This document shows positions 25,801-38,481 of a stretch of DNA of 64,000 nt, piece by piece. Within the stretch, counting starts at the first letter, position 1. The number at the start of each line of letters is the position of its first letter. A program made the position numbers and the translations under genes. This DNA comes from Rhynochetos jubatus (Eukaryota > Chordata > Aves > Eurypygiformes > Rhynochetidae), in assembly GCA_027574665.1 (NCBI GenBank), contig CM050658.1, positions 23,076,317-23,140,316 on the forward strand, in the 5' to 3' direction. Below the pieces are notes generated by a model. It saw nothing but the letters and a program-made list of their open reading frames with translations, did no database searches and had not been told where the DNA came from.

Positions 25801-28800
25801 TGGACAGGAAAAAAAAATAATTGCACTACTCTAAAGCAGGCAAGCAGGAAGAAAGCCTAAATAAAACCTACTTGTTTACTCTGAACAGGCACTGATTCAG
25901 CACATTTACAGTCCAGAAAGAAATCTATACACCATCTAATGGTAAAGGTGTTAAAAATATACTATTAAAAATGTAATAGACTTGTCTGCATGTGTACAAT
26001 TTCCACTTTGTACATGTCCAAGAAATTAAAAACTGAAAGACTACTATTGACCAGAGAACGATGCCCAAGGAACTGGCTGAAAATTGAGCTGAGTCTCAGC
26101 CCACTGTAGCAACACTGAAGAGAAGAACTGCAGAACTAACCCGCATTGCCAGGGAAATGCTCTGAACAACCTGCAGGCTCTTGTGGACCTTGGGTTTGTT
26201 TCCAAGGAGTTTGGCAAGTCCTTCTAGGTAGGGAGCTGAGGAAATCTGCACCAGTTTCACCGATGAGTCAGTTAAATGACATCTCTGAGTCACGCAAATT
26301 CTTGACATTTTAGAGAAAAGGTAGAGGAATCACTGCATGAACTGTAATTAAACCTGGCACGAAGGGCTATACCCAGCTGGATTATTTGGCACTAACATGT
26401 TCAGCGTGAAATTTGAAGAATGGGTGTAACTGTTGGTAGTCACAACCTCTTTCATGGCTAAAAGAATGCTACAAAATATGGATACATGCAACTCCTGAAT
26501 TACAAACTTGTTTAGAGCTTGCATCTGTTCCCGTCAGCTAGCACAGAAATCACAAATAGCCCACTTCTGCAGAGTATTATGCAGGAGAAAATAAAAATAT
26601 TAGCAAGAAATCATTGGTCTAACATTCGGACAGTTGTTGTCTTATTCCGTAGGCTTTAGATATCCACAGACAGTTCCAGTTGAGAGTCTGTCCTGAAGCA
26701 AAACACGAGGCCAGGGGCGTGTTATCCACACTGCATATATGCGTCACTCGCCAAAGCTGTGTCCTGAGCAAACCTGAGGATACAGGATTCCCAGCAACTG
26801 GCTATTTAAAAGATTATATTCCAAAATGTTTTAAGTGATTCAATGATTTACGTGAGACATAGTATCCTTAGTATCCTGAGCAATGACAAAAGTTCTGTTT
26901 TATTTTGCCTTTTCTGTGAATGAAAGTTTTTCATAAATACAAAGCCACTCTTCTTGAAAATTACTTCTGAAACTGCGTAAGATAGGGTTACTCATACCAT
27001 ATCGATGTAGAGAAGGTAGAAGTAGAGAATGAATACTTTGAAGTATTGACAATCTTAAATCTTGCTTTCCCCAGCTGTTATAACAGACAAGGAGTGCGGT
27101 TAATCTGGGAGACAGCATCACAACAGTGACCTTAATTTAAACTATTTTGTCTCTCAGTATGGAACAGCGACAACGTAAAACATTAAGGCATTCCTAAGAA
27201 AGATGTCGGTGTGATTGCAGTAAGCACCAGCGTAGCAGAACCACCTAGGAACTATGCTCTTGCTCAGACTGGAAAACCAGAGTATACTTAAGAGCAGCAC
27301 TGCGTCTGTGCTATAAGCCTTTTACAGAGTATTTGTTGAAGCTCTTGACAGAGTGCAAAGTTACATGGAGGTTATTAAAACACTGAGTGGATAATCTTGT
27401 GAGACTCCCCCCAGTGTGAGAGCTCAGTACAGCTGCCTCCACTTCTCAAGGTCCCGTGGGCAACTTCCAGCCCCACAGGCTCACTTCTACTGAATAATGC
27501 TAAGCTGGGACAGGAGCAGTCCATTTCCATCAGTGCAGATGGCTGCAACTGCTTCATTAGCTGTTAACCGGAGGATAAATGAGACCACAGTACTACCCAT
27601 CTTACTGCTGACAGAGGCTACAAATAACTACATATCGTAAGCAGACCTTGTGTAAGCAGCAAGAAAAATTTCCAGTTTGAGAAAACTCAAGATGCTCATC
27701 TGGCATGAAAATGCACAATGGTGGCAGATTAAATAATTGCGGTTGAAGCAATCCCACAGCTTGATCCCAAATAAAGATTGTTTAAATAGATCATCTTTTG
27801 GCTAAGAAGAGAAATTCACTTGGAGCATCAGTACAAAGATATGCCATCTGCAAATGACAGGAAAAGACAGTTCTGAGCTCTATCAAACCTTTGGTGCTAG
27901 AAGCAGCATGGTATTGCGTCTTTTTAATGCTGAGGAAAGAAATGCAGAATAATATATTAAATATTTAAGATACTGTGCTAGATATTGCTCAGTGAATAAT
28001 CGCTGCTTGCCACAGTTTCTTCGTATTAACTGTCAGCACACAAGAAGAAAGGGAATCCTGTTCATCATAGGCTGATGCTGTGATAGACCACACATTCCGT
28101 TAGAAAGAAGGACCAAATTACTTCTCTATATTCTGAAGCACAGCTTCATTAAATGGAAATATTTACCCTTGCTTGAGGACAGTCTGAAACCTAGTCCTGC
28201 TGAACGCTTTGGATCCTAGCCTTAGTACTCCATTTGGTCAAAGCAGCTAATCATTACAGGCAACAAGAAGGCAGCAGAAGGATCGATCCTACTGAGCCAG
28301 AGCAACACTCTCCTACAGAAAGAAAACTGGAAACAATATCCCAGCCATTGTGTTGGTCAGACAAAATCATCCCTTCGTGTTCTGTGTGCACTGGCTGGAA
28401 GCCACTTCTTTGAGCACTGACAGGATTCCAGGATGTCTCGCTTGGGACACAACAGCTGTAGCTAGGAGTGAAAGCCATGATCACCCAGGCGTCCAGCACC
28501 GCACAGTATCATTCCTTCTCCATGATGCTGTGGTCCAGCAACATACAGGAAGCTGTGTCCTCTTCAGTCCGCTCCCGCTCAGTGAGCTGCTCAGTGACCA
28601 AGGCCCCAGAGCACCCACAGTACCGTGAAGTTACTGACCACAGAACTAACCCAGAAACAGTAACAACAGTAACATTTGCAACAATTTTAGCCTCCCACCT
28701 CTACATTCTGCTCAGCACATCATCTCAGCTCAAGTTCCCCTCATTAGCGGCTTTGCCCAGAGATCTGCCAAGCCACCAGGGAGAACACATTCCTGAAGAA

Positions 28801-29790
28801 ACTCGGAAACCCTGAGCTACTGGGACCCAGTGGCTAGCAGCTCAGCACGCCCTTTTGCCACACAGCCCTTCGCCTGGTGTCCCAAACGGCCCTGAGGAAA
28901 CAAGGCGTGGGAAGTTCCAGTTTGAAATAGATGAAGAGATTGGGCTCCTCCCAGAAATTAGGAGGAATCTGATGGATATATGGCTAGAAGCTCTGCTATA
29001 CTGTCTTTTCTGGCTGGAGCATCATTTGTCAGACATGCAGCTGTGTCCTGCATTAATTAGTGCAATACAAGTGAATCAAGACCTCTTGAAGACCTGAGGG
29101 CAGAGGCATGTAACAGCATGCTTGTTTTGCTCCTCTACATCAGCCTTGGCACTGCTATGGACCCTTGTCAGAGGTATGGTACTGGCCCGGCCAGATGTTT
29201 GCTCTGAAGCTGCATGGCTATTCTGACCCACTGTTCCCACTGCGCTGTCCTTCAGTTCTGCGCGGGACACACTGCAATCCTAAACCAGGTATGTTAGGAA
29301 GGCAGAAGCTCTTGGGAAACCTGTAATGCTCCTGGCAGCTACATTCACGTGAGGATTCAATTCAGAAAAGCTGTCTCACAGTAGCCTGTCTGAACCGCAG
29401 ATCTAAAAGTAGAACAGCCCAACTCCAGAGGTTTCCACAGAATTGTGTGGGTAAGTAGGCCAGAATGAAACATCACCCAATTGATATTAGTCATTGCAAC
29501 AAAAACTTACAGAAGCTGAAAATACAGCTCAAATTAAACCTCAATTTTGGATATACAATTTAAATAGTTCTACTGACATAATTGGCACTGTTCCACCACG
29601 AAAAGGCAGCATTCAAAAGGAAGGACCTGGAACTTTAAAGAATACCATTGAAACACTTGTTTTAATTTTCTCATACACTGTGCTCTAAATATTTTAATGA
29701 ACCATTTAGACAAGAGAGTACTTAAAGCTCATCATGCCAGGTCTCTACCAGTTAAAGCTGGATTACAAATCTAAGCAGGCAATTGATTGT
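19820..29790. other. Non-coding intron-like DNA between CR1 copies
   Basis: No recognisable gene was found. A modestly CpG-richer patch lies at 24870-25085 and contains an E-box CACGTG at 24902-24907. A 30-bp segment at 24405-24434 has an acceptor-like left side (CTCCGTCTTTGTGCAG) and a donor-like right side (GTAATG), and a segment at 29402-29450 ends in GTAAGTAGG; both are weak. A minus-strand frame at 26096-26308 reads like plausible protein in places (for example PYLEGLAKLLGNKPKVHKSL) but matches no family I know. The rest is A+T-rich single-copy sequence. Confidence 0.55.
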
Positions 29791-30099
29791 TTATCATAGA
29801 ATCATCATAGAAAGGTTTGGGTTGGAAGGGACGTTAAAGACCATCCAGTTCCAACCTCCCTGCCATGGGCAGGGACACCTTTCACTAGGCCAGGTTGCTC
29901 CAAGCCTCGTCCAGCTTGGGTGGGCTTCCACAGATGGGGCACCCACAGCTTCTCTGGGCAACCTGTGCCAGTGCTTCACCACCCTCTCCAGGAAGAACTT
30001 CTTCCTGATATCCAATCTAATCTCCCCTCTTTCACTTTAATGCCATTACCCCTTGTCCTGTCACTACAAGCCCTTGTAAAAAGTAGATTCCTTGTAGGC

Positions 30100-31580
30100 C
30101 CCTTCAGGCACTGGAAGGTGCCATAAGGTCTCCCCGGAGCCTCCTCTTCTCCAGGCTGAACAAGCCCAATTCTCTCAGCCTGTCCCCATAGCAGAGGTGC
30201 TCCAGCCCTCTCAGCATCTTGGTGGCCTCCTCTGGACTTGCTCCAACCAGTCGATATCCTTCTTATTTTGGAGGCCCCAGAGCTGGACGCAGAACTGCAG
30301 GTGGGGTCTCACGAGAGCAGAGTAGAGGGGGAGAATCCCCTCCCTCGACCTGCTGGCCACACTGCCCTGGATACAGCCCAGGATATGGTTGGCTTTCTGG
30401 GTTACCAGCACACACTGCAGGCTCATGTTCAGCTTCTCATCCACCAGTACCCCAATGTCCTTCTCCTCAGGGCTGCTCTTGATCCATTTTCCACCCAGCC
30501 TGTACTTGTGCTGGGATTGCCCTGACCCATATGCAGGACCTTGCACTTGGCCTGGTTGAACTCCATGAGGTTGGCAATGTCCCACCTCTCCAGCCTTTCA
30601 AGGTCCCTCTGGACCATCCCTTCCCTCCAGCGTGTCGACCTCACCACACAGCTTAGTGTCATTGGAAAACTTGCTGAGGGTGCACTCAATCCCACCCTCC
30701 ATGTCACCGACAAAGATGTTAAACAGCACTGGTCCCAATCCTGACCCCTGTGGAATGCGGCTCGTTACTGGTCTCCACTCAGACGACCCATTGACCACAA
30801 CTCTCTGAGTGCGACCATCCAGCCAGTTCTTTATCCATCAAGTGGTCCATCCGTCAGATCCATGTCTCCCATTTAGAGACAAGGATGTCGTGTGGGATGG
30901 TGTTGAACACTTTGCACAAGTCCAGGTAGATGACGTCAGTTGCCTGTCCCCTACCCACCAAGGTCGTGACTGCATCATAGAAGACCACCATATTCGTCAG
31001 GCATGATCTGCCCTTGGTGAAGCCACGGTGGCTGTCATCAGTCACCTTCTCATTCTCCATGTGCCTTAGCATGATTTCCAGGAGGATCTGCTCCATGATC
31101 TTGCCAGGCACAGAGGTGAGACTGACTGGCCTGTACTTACCTGGATCCTCCTTTTTTCCCGTTTTAAAGATGGGGGTTATGTTTCCCCTTTTCCAGTCAA
31201 TGGGAACTTCATTGGACTGCCACAACTTTTCAGATATGATGGATAGAGGTTTTGCAGCCCCATCCACCAGTTCTTTCAGGACCCGTGGATGTATTCCATC
31301 AGGTCCCATGGACTTGTGCACCTTCAGGTTCCTGAGGTGTTCCCAAACCTGATCCTCACTGACCACGGGTGGCTCTCTATTCTCCCAGTCCCTGCCCTTG
31401 TCTTCCGAGACGCAGGGGGTGTGGCTTGCACCCTTGCCAGTGAAGACCGAGGCAAAAAAAGCATTGAGCACCTCGGCCTTCTCCATATCTTGGGAAACCA
31501 GCTGTCCTGTTGCCTTCTGCAGAGGGCCCACATTTTCCTTGATCTTCCTTTTATCCCCGATGTACCCACAGAATAGAAAA
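30100..31580 (-). pseudogene. CR1 ORF2 reverse transcriptase remnant, multiply frameshifted
   Basis: CR1 ORF2 encodes an endonuclease followed by a reverse transcriptase; only the RT and C-terminal part remain. The first open stretch (31531-30854) holds [44 protein letters not shown] and the motif A region [15 protein letters not shown], which keeps the first Asp. The second (30798-30598, shifted frame) holds [15 protein letters not shown] and the motif C region as FSNDTK, where the catalytic Asp pair has become Asn-Asp. A third frame carries [19 protein letters not shown], and a fourth stretch (starting near 30585) carries EEKDIGVLVDEKLNMS, SVASRSREGILPLYSALVRP and LEQVQRR. At least three frame changes plus the altered active site rule out function. 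The endonuclease domain is absent. Confidence 0.93.
30931..30938. promoter_or_regulatory. Perfect CRE palindrome inside the CR1 copy
   Basis: TGACGTCA, the full palindromic cAMP-response element bound by CREB/ATF factors, sits within the RT motif A coding segment. It probably arose from the CR1 coding sequence by point change. Whether it is bound is unknown; position inside a fossil transposon far from the CpG island gives no added support. Confidence 0.3.
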
Positions 31581-32979
31581 ACAACTGACGAGACTTTTTT
31601 GTTGGATCTCTTCCAGACACCACACGGCTAAGTGACCAAAAGATTTGTTTCAAAGACAGATCAGAGAACAACAAGAGCTTCTTCATACGAGAAACATAAC
31701 TGAATTTGGTTTGGGCTGTGTGCAAGCTATACGCACAAGCTTTCTTTCATTTTTCCTCCTTCAGGAGGCTCAGGAGAACATAATCCTTTGCATTACAGGA
31801 TTCTGTCATCGTTTCAGGAGTGTTCAGCACGGAAGCATGCCCAAACAACCATTTTTATAACATGCTTTCCAAATGAAAATATAATCACAGTACCTCAAAG
31901 AGATTTTAAATCTGTAAGAAAAGCAATATCTAGGAAACAAAGTCATCCCAACACAAATTTAAAAGCCATGAGGAAACAGCTAGACTAGGAAGCTCAGTTA
32001 GTTTTATTAATCTGAGAAGATTGTGTAAAAGTAAAATAATTTCTGCACAAAGACAACAGAATCATGTTAAATAAAACTCAGTTTGTGCTTGCAAAGTTGG
32101 GGCCTGCATTTCTAAAGCAATCTGCAAAAGTAACTGGGGGACTTGGAGAAGCTTCCTTTCCAAGAAATGGTCTAATTTCACTTTTGTAGTAATACACTGT
32201 ACAGGGAACGATGTTATTTGAAAAATGAATTTTAAAAACTTCCCACCAGCTAGATTAACGGCAGCAATAACATGTAAAGGCTAATGGCCCTGATGCTTAA
32301 GACTCCTCACCACGATGTCTTATAATAGTGTCAGAGCTCAGACCAATAATGTACGCCTTGTATTTAGGCACCCCACCTTTTACCAGGTTTTACAAAGGAG
32401 CTTCAAGTCCCCTTGCTCTGAACCCAGAAAAAATTATCTTTATCAAGGAACAACACTCATGACAAGAAACTGTTCAGAATTAATTATCTGCTGAACAGCA
32501 AATCAGCATTGTTTTCAAGGTGATATCTTGCCAGAGGAACTGATTTTATATTAAAATATTGCAGTAATGTAGTTATGGGTTTGTTAGAAGTAAAGCCTGT
32601 TATTTAAATTACACTTATTCCCAGAGTTACATGAAGATCAGATGTTTATTAATAAGCTTCACAGCTATTTGCAGCTCAAATTTAGAACCATCAAAACAAA
32701 ACCAACCCATACATGCAACATGGGAATTGAGGTTTTCCAAAGAAGGAAGAGAAAGTGCGTTGCTGATAGCAGCAGCCAATTGTATATAATTGAATTTGAA
32801 GACATTAAAGTTTCCAGATCTATGTTTAGTCCTCTGTGAGGCAAAGGTCCAGCATGCTAATGTAATCTGAGAACTGAACTGTTTGAAAACATCTTGTTTA
32901 ACGATATGGCTGCACAAACTTACTCTCCATTAAATGTTCTTATTTGTATCTACTGTGGCCAGAAGCAGCTACTTTTTCC

Positions 32980-32998
32980 TTTTTTTTTTTTTTTTTTT
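32980..32998. repeat. Poly-T run, 19 nt
   Basis: An uninterrupted T run with no retrocopy recognisable on its minus-strand 5' side. Confidence 0.9.
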
Positions 32999-34973
32999 GG
33001 TTTGTGTATCATCTGCAAAGAAAGTGCTCTTTATGAAAGTTGTAAATCTGAAAACAGTTTTTGTGTAAGGTTTCTTAATTACTGTGCATTAGCACTTAGA
33101 GTAACCAAGTTAAGCCAACTGCTATCTTTTGTGTGACTGCGTACTCACAGCGTAAGCAGAGTAATACCCCTTATAGGGGAAAAAAACACAGATGCTTCAG
33201 CATAGACAGAAGTCTCTGCACAAGTCCCCATAACAGTATACACCCATGTACACTTAGATCTAAATCCTGCAAGTATCCTTGCAAGGGATTTGAGATCACT
33301 TGACTGAAAAGTAACAGAACACAGCAAACAAAGGCTGTTGAGTAAACCAAAAATGGATGTGTAATTTAGAACAAGTGTTTGGGTGTCATATGCCCCTTTG
33401 CAAGCTACAGTGTCACTACTTTCCTCCTAACAGCTAGCAACAGCTCCGTACAGGGGTGATGCAGCAAAGTAAAACAAAAAACCCCAACCCCCACACAACT
33501 ACATCAAATTGAATATGAACATGAATACGTCAGATTGGCCCCATTACATTATATCCTACGAGAAGAGACTTAGGACTTTATTCTTTAAAATATGGAGACC
33601 ATGACTGCAGACAGTTCAAAGCCTCAAAGATCTGTTAGCATAGAGCAGTACACGGCTGCATCACAGGAGTGGTTCAGTGACAGACTTTACTCCACCTTTT
33701 GTACTGGTTTATAGACCAATAATTAGTTTCTCCTCTTCTCATCAGCAGATTTTAAATCCCCAGTTCAGAATGAGTGCTCTGAGAGAAGTCTGCAGCTCAA
33801 GTATTCCCATGTATTCCCATATGTTGCAGGCACCCCCTGCAATTTGCATACAGCAAAGCTTACATGCATACAGGAAAACAAAAGGCTTAAAGAGGAGCCT
33901 TATTCCCTTGCACAGATCCCCCGGCAGCATGAGCCACAGTCTATGCTGCCAGAAGCACATCATGTACCACGACAAAGCTATTCATTCTTGCAGCTGCCCA
34001 GAAACATTGCGATTTAAGAATTCATGTGACTTGCAACCTATTTCAATGCATTCACTTGCAGTCAATGAGTATTTCTCTGCACTATTTTTCTTTAAGTATC
34101 TTGGATTTAAGAAGCAACAGCAGATTACGAGAAAGGTGCTATAGATCATGTACATGACCCTTTTGTTTCGCAGGAAAAGTAACATAATTACTCAGTCTGT
34201 TAAGTGGATTCAGAGTCCTCAATCAATGTGCTGTTCCCCTGTTGCTCAGTAAAGCTGCATCTATTATATTAATTTCATTATTTCTGAAAAAGAAAATTGA
34301 CAGGTATCACATAAGCAGATTCAATGATTTAAACTGTAGTGCACTGTAACAGTGTCAGAGGTTACGATGCTTCTTTTAAATATAGAAAACAACCTTTTTA
34401 TCACAAGATGTGCACAATAAACATTTTGGTAGTTATGCCCCTTCTGTAGGCTACGAACCTGCTGAAGTGAAAACGGAGTTAGAATTTCTTAAAATGGCCA
34501 TTCTTTTCTGCAAGAAAAGGCTTGCACATGCAAGTTACATAACATGCAACTAGCAAACTACTACAGAATCTGAAAACAAGCACAACTGCAGCTACATCAG
34601 CATGTCTGTGGTTAAACAATAAAAAGAGGGGTTAGTAACGTGCATGCTGGCAGCAGGATGGGGAAGCTACATAGCAGCCTCGTCCATGGAAAGGAAACGT
34701 GATTTTTCAGCTAACTGACAGTTTACCTTTATCCAGCGTGCTGAGCAAATTTACAGAGGCACATTGACTTTTAAACATGACAGAGGAAGTCGAGACGGGC
34801 ACTTCCCTGACAGTACCAAATGGATCCCGTAGGCTATAGACTCTTCTGCACCAGTGCTGGGCTTCACCAAGGGCAGCCACAGGCCCACTTCGTAGTGGCT
34901 CTTGTCCAACATTTAGAAACTCCAGCATTATGAAGTTATGCAAATACCAGAGTGTATAAGTACCAGATTTTAA

Positions 34974-35050
34974 AAATATATATATTTATATATGTGTGTG
35001 TATATATGTACACATACATTTATACAGTATATTATATATAAAAATATAAT
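34974..35050. repeat. TA/TG-rich microsatellite
   Basis: Mixed ATATAT, TGTGTG and TATATA units with inverted symmetry around TGTACACATACA. It is an ordinary, probably polymorphic, simple repeat that can form hairpins. Confidence 0.85.
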
Positions 35051-36479
35051 TTGCTGTAATAACAATTTCCACTACCCTGACTTTTCATAATAAAAGGAGC
35101 CAGCTGAAACCACAATAAAATGACTTTACATAACTTCAGAGTTCAAAACTGACTGCCATATTCACTCTCAGTTTCAGACAGTGTTTCCAATAGAACAGTT
35201 CAGGGTGCCTTTTTGCCCATGGGAACCAGCACAGTTTCAACCTGAACCAGGAAATCAGACCGTGCAGCCCCAGATGCGTCTCAGAAGGCTAAAGGTTCCA
35301 ACTGCCATCTGGGTGCAGCTGTACATGTCTGGAGAAGAATCATACTTGGGAAACTGCTAGATATGTCTGTGTATGTGTATGTATACACACACAATGCTGT
35401 GAAATCCTTTTGGAAAAGCCCTCAAAACACAAAGAACATGGAAGAAAAATGTCAGAGTGCCTAAAGCTTCAAATTAATCTTCCCCATTCCTCAGTTTCAT
35501 ACTTATTACCCAAAGACTATTACGCATTTCACTTTTCAGTACAAGAGAATAAGATGAAACAACTGGCAGCAACTTGCACATCTGGCTAGAGCAGGCACCC
35601 CTTCAGTTCAGGTCTAGCCTCAACAGCTAGATATTTTATCACTCCAAGTTTTGACAGATAAAACATTGTGCATGGAGACTAATATAAATTGCCTCCCTAA
35701 TTTTCCTATTCATTGCTGAGCCAACTGCGGATTTTCTCAGGCTGGACTAAGTTTTGTGGCTGAGACAAGTGCCTGATGAAACATGAAAACAAAGCTCAGG
35801 ATTCATTTAGCCTCTTCTGTAGCAAAGTGACAGGCTTCCTGCTTCTCCACTTACACACCTAAACCTTTGCCTCCCTTGCTGGCTCTTTGATCATCTTTAA
35901 ATCTTTGATGAAAAATGTTAAATGAGTTGACAATGCCTATTGCCCAGTTGTTTTCAGTTTTATTGTAAAAGCACTGGCTATTATGTGGCCTTGAAGCACT
36001 GAAGTAATCTAACAAAGCAGTTTGTGGGAAGAGCTACTGCTGCTCATATCTTACTTGGAATCCAGTATGTACTAGCAGCACCAAGCTAAACATATTTCCT
36101 TTGAGATCCCCAAAATCAAAAAGGGAAAAAAACAACCCTGCGAAAGAGCCTTCAACAGTAAAGTTTGATTATGCAGAAGACATGTCCTTGTGGGCTTCAG
36201 ACGAGCTACAACACGTGGAGAGCACCTCAATCACATGCTGAATCCTAGAGGCCCCATCAGCAATCTCCCGTCTTCCACGGCCGGCTGATAGCAGTGGGCC
36301 CAGCTGAGAGCGCACCCACCAACAAAGCACAGAGCTGGGCGAAATGGCTTTAATCAGACACCTCGTGACCAACAAGCAAACAGACTTGTTTGTCAGAAAC
36401 ATCTGCTACATCTGAGAGACTGAGCAGTGGGCTAGCTGCCCATTCTCTCCAGTGTCAGAATACGTCTCACCTGATTAAA

Positions 36480-36640
36480 AATACTGCTTGTAGGATTACA
36501 AAATAAAATCATTTAAATAACATTTCCTGACTGAGATTAATTATCTGTACTACACCAGCCTCTGGCAAAATCTTGTCATAAAATATCATTACAACTAATT
36601 GAATTCTCCATAAAGATTGAATTTAATTGAGGAAGAGAGG
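36480..36640. other. Possible conserved non-coding element (composition only)
   Basis: About 160 bp rich in ATTA/TAAT cores (TTAATTATC, ACAACTAATTGAATT, TTTAATTGAGG) without simple repeats, a composition typical of homeodomain-bound conserved elements. This is suggestion from base content alone; no alignment is available. Confidence 0.12.
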
Positions 36641-37761
36641 AAGATAGATTTCAATACTATCTCATTTTCAGGTGTGCAATGCTCCAGTGATTAGCTAGGA
36701 AAAAAAATTCAGGGGTGAATGAATCATGACATAATTTCTTTAGGGAAAAATGCTTACATTAGCGGGTCATAAATTGGGTTGATTTTATGCATTTGTTCGA
36801 TGAATGCATCAGCCGAAAAATCACTGAAGGCCAAAGAGCATATAAATAACAGAAAAAAATAGGATGCAAAGAAATCTAATGGGTGTGGAAATAACAGCTC
36901 TTGTTTGAAACACCAGAAACGAGAAAGGGACATATTTTTCATGAAAAATATCTTGTGCACAAATTTTCACTTGAATACGGAAATTAAACGCAAATATAGG
37001 AAGAAATGGTTTTTGGTTAGTTGAATTTTCAGTTTGTCAGCTTGTTTAGTAAACACAATTCAAATTTTCTAAAAGTCTCATCGCCAGCTCTAAAGGGGAA
37101 ACAGCGACACAGGTTTTATAGAAATGACCAAGGTAAAACATTAATTGCAGATAAAGATGGTAGCCGAGCATAAAGAAGGAAGCCATACTAATCAGGATCT
37201 TTGAAATCTCCTACCCTTATTAGCGTCGTTATTTAATAGAAGCCATCTTTAATGAGTACCCAAATGTTTGCTCTACCCTTACTAAGCAAGCACAACACAG
37301 TAGCTGTATAGCTACGCTTTCCTTCTGACCCTGTAGCATTCTGTTACGAAACCCAAAAATAACTCCCTCTGGGTCCCTCCCATCCCCAAGAAAGTCTCCA
37401 AAGCCTCTTTTAAGGATCACTAAATGAACATCTCTGTGTTACAGGGGTGGAAACTGAATGGCAGCAGGACTGAGTCATAAAAGGTCAACCAGCAGCAGGG
37501 AGCAGGAGGCTGAATTTGACCCAGACACAGCCAGGGAAAACTCTCACTGACTGCATCAGACAGTGTTCCTTCTTGTGGATTGACTCCATCAGGTTCCGCT
37601 TCCCCTACCTATCCATTCTGGTCAGATCACCAGAGCTAGTGATCCCCTGATCGCAGCTAGGAACCCGCCCCTACAGCACTGGGTTCACTATGCGGCACGT
37701 TCAGGTCACCCTGCCCGCACCAGGGCCTCCTTCCAGAAAGGCAGGCAGCGTCCTTCCCCAG

Positions 37762-37835
37762 GCAGTAGAGGAGGAGAAGAGGGAATGGAAACCGCTTCCG
37801 TTCAGCACAGTCCCATCAGGCTGGTACTGCTGCAG
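37762..37835 (+). other. Exon-like segment, 74 bp, plus strand (speculative)
   Basis: The acceptor GCGTCCTTCCCCAG leads into 74 bp that end CTGCTGCAG followed by a GTGACC donor-like sequence. Two frames are open; the phase-0 frame reads AVEEEKREWKPLPFSTVPSG and continues WYCC, with a plausible charged-to-hydrophobic pattern. The donor is weak (C at intron position 5). No known protein is recognised. Confidence 0.12.
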
Positions 37836-38453
37836 GTGACCCAAACCTCCTGCGCAGCCGTGCTTGCTTACAGATCCCCCAGCCCATGCTGAGCTGCTGC
37901 TCTGCACATTTTGTCACGTTAAAAGAAAATGTGAAATGTGCCTGCGCATGAGAGAAAAAGTTCATCAAGCCAAATGCCCTGTAAACAGAGGTGTGGTACT
38001 CTTAGCTGAATTAATATAGTTAATTCCATAGAGGTAGAACAGCAAAACTAGAATTTCTGCTGCTGCTTTGACAGCAGAAACGTGTCTAGTAGTTTTGAAA
38101 TTGTTTCTTGCTTTTTTAAAAATCAGAAATTATCTATTTCTTTATTTTAAAACTTACTAGGCATGACCTACGGATTAGTGTCTTACAAAAAACTACCGGA
38201 GTCTAGGAGTATCACTGTATGTTTGTCTTGTTCCTATACTCCTTTCTACAGACATCAGACAGCTGACAGTAGGATATACAATGCTGTCCATACATTGTTA
38301 ACACGTGCACCTCCCCTGGAACACGCTCTGCATTACAACTTGAGAAGGGTAGAGGCAGAACAAACTACACAGGCAAACAATGTATTTATGATAGTAATTA
38401 TAAAACATAGAAACACCACTGACTGCAGGGCATGCTGGCATATAGATCCACCT

Positions 38454-38481
38454 TGTCATTCCACGTAATCATGGAATGACA
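38454..38481. repeat. Perfect inverted repeat: 10-bp arms, 8-nt loop
   Basis: TGTCATTCCA and its exact reverse complement TGGAATGACA are separated by CGTAATCA. Too short for a microRNA precursor; no transposon boundary was recognised. Confidence 0.8.

Larger units (their letters stand above)
29794..31615 (-). mobile_element. CR1 retrotransposon, minus-sense, 5'-truncated, about 1.8 kb
   Basis: This is the largest mobile element in the window. On the minus strand it runs from a truncated 5' end near 31.6 kb through the C-terminal half of the second open reading frame (reverse transcriptase) to a 3' end at about 29.8 kb with ATTCTATG-like terminal units. On the plus strand its 3' part shows the familiar antisense signature GGTTTGGGTTGGAAGGGACG and CCTGCCATGGGCAGGGACAC. 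No obvious target-site duplication was seen, which is normal for CR1. The 5' boundary is placed where similarity to the pre-RT coding region fades and is uncertain by tens of bases. It is an inactive fossil. Confidence 0.95.

Noticed and set aside
31014..31352. Plus-strand open frames across the large CR1 copy
   Set aside because: They are antisense shadows of the CR1 reverse transcriptase, whose sense strand is minus.
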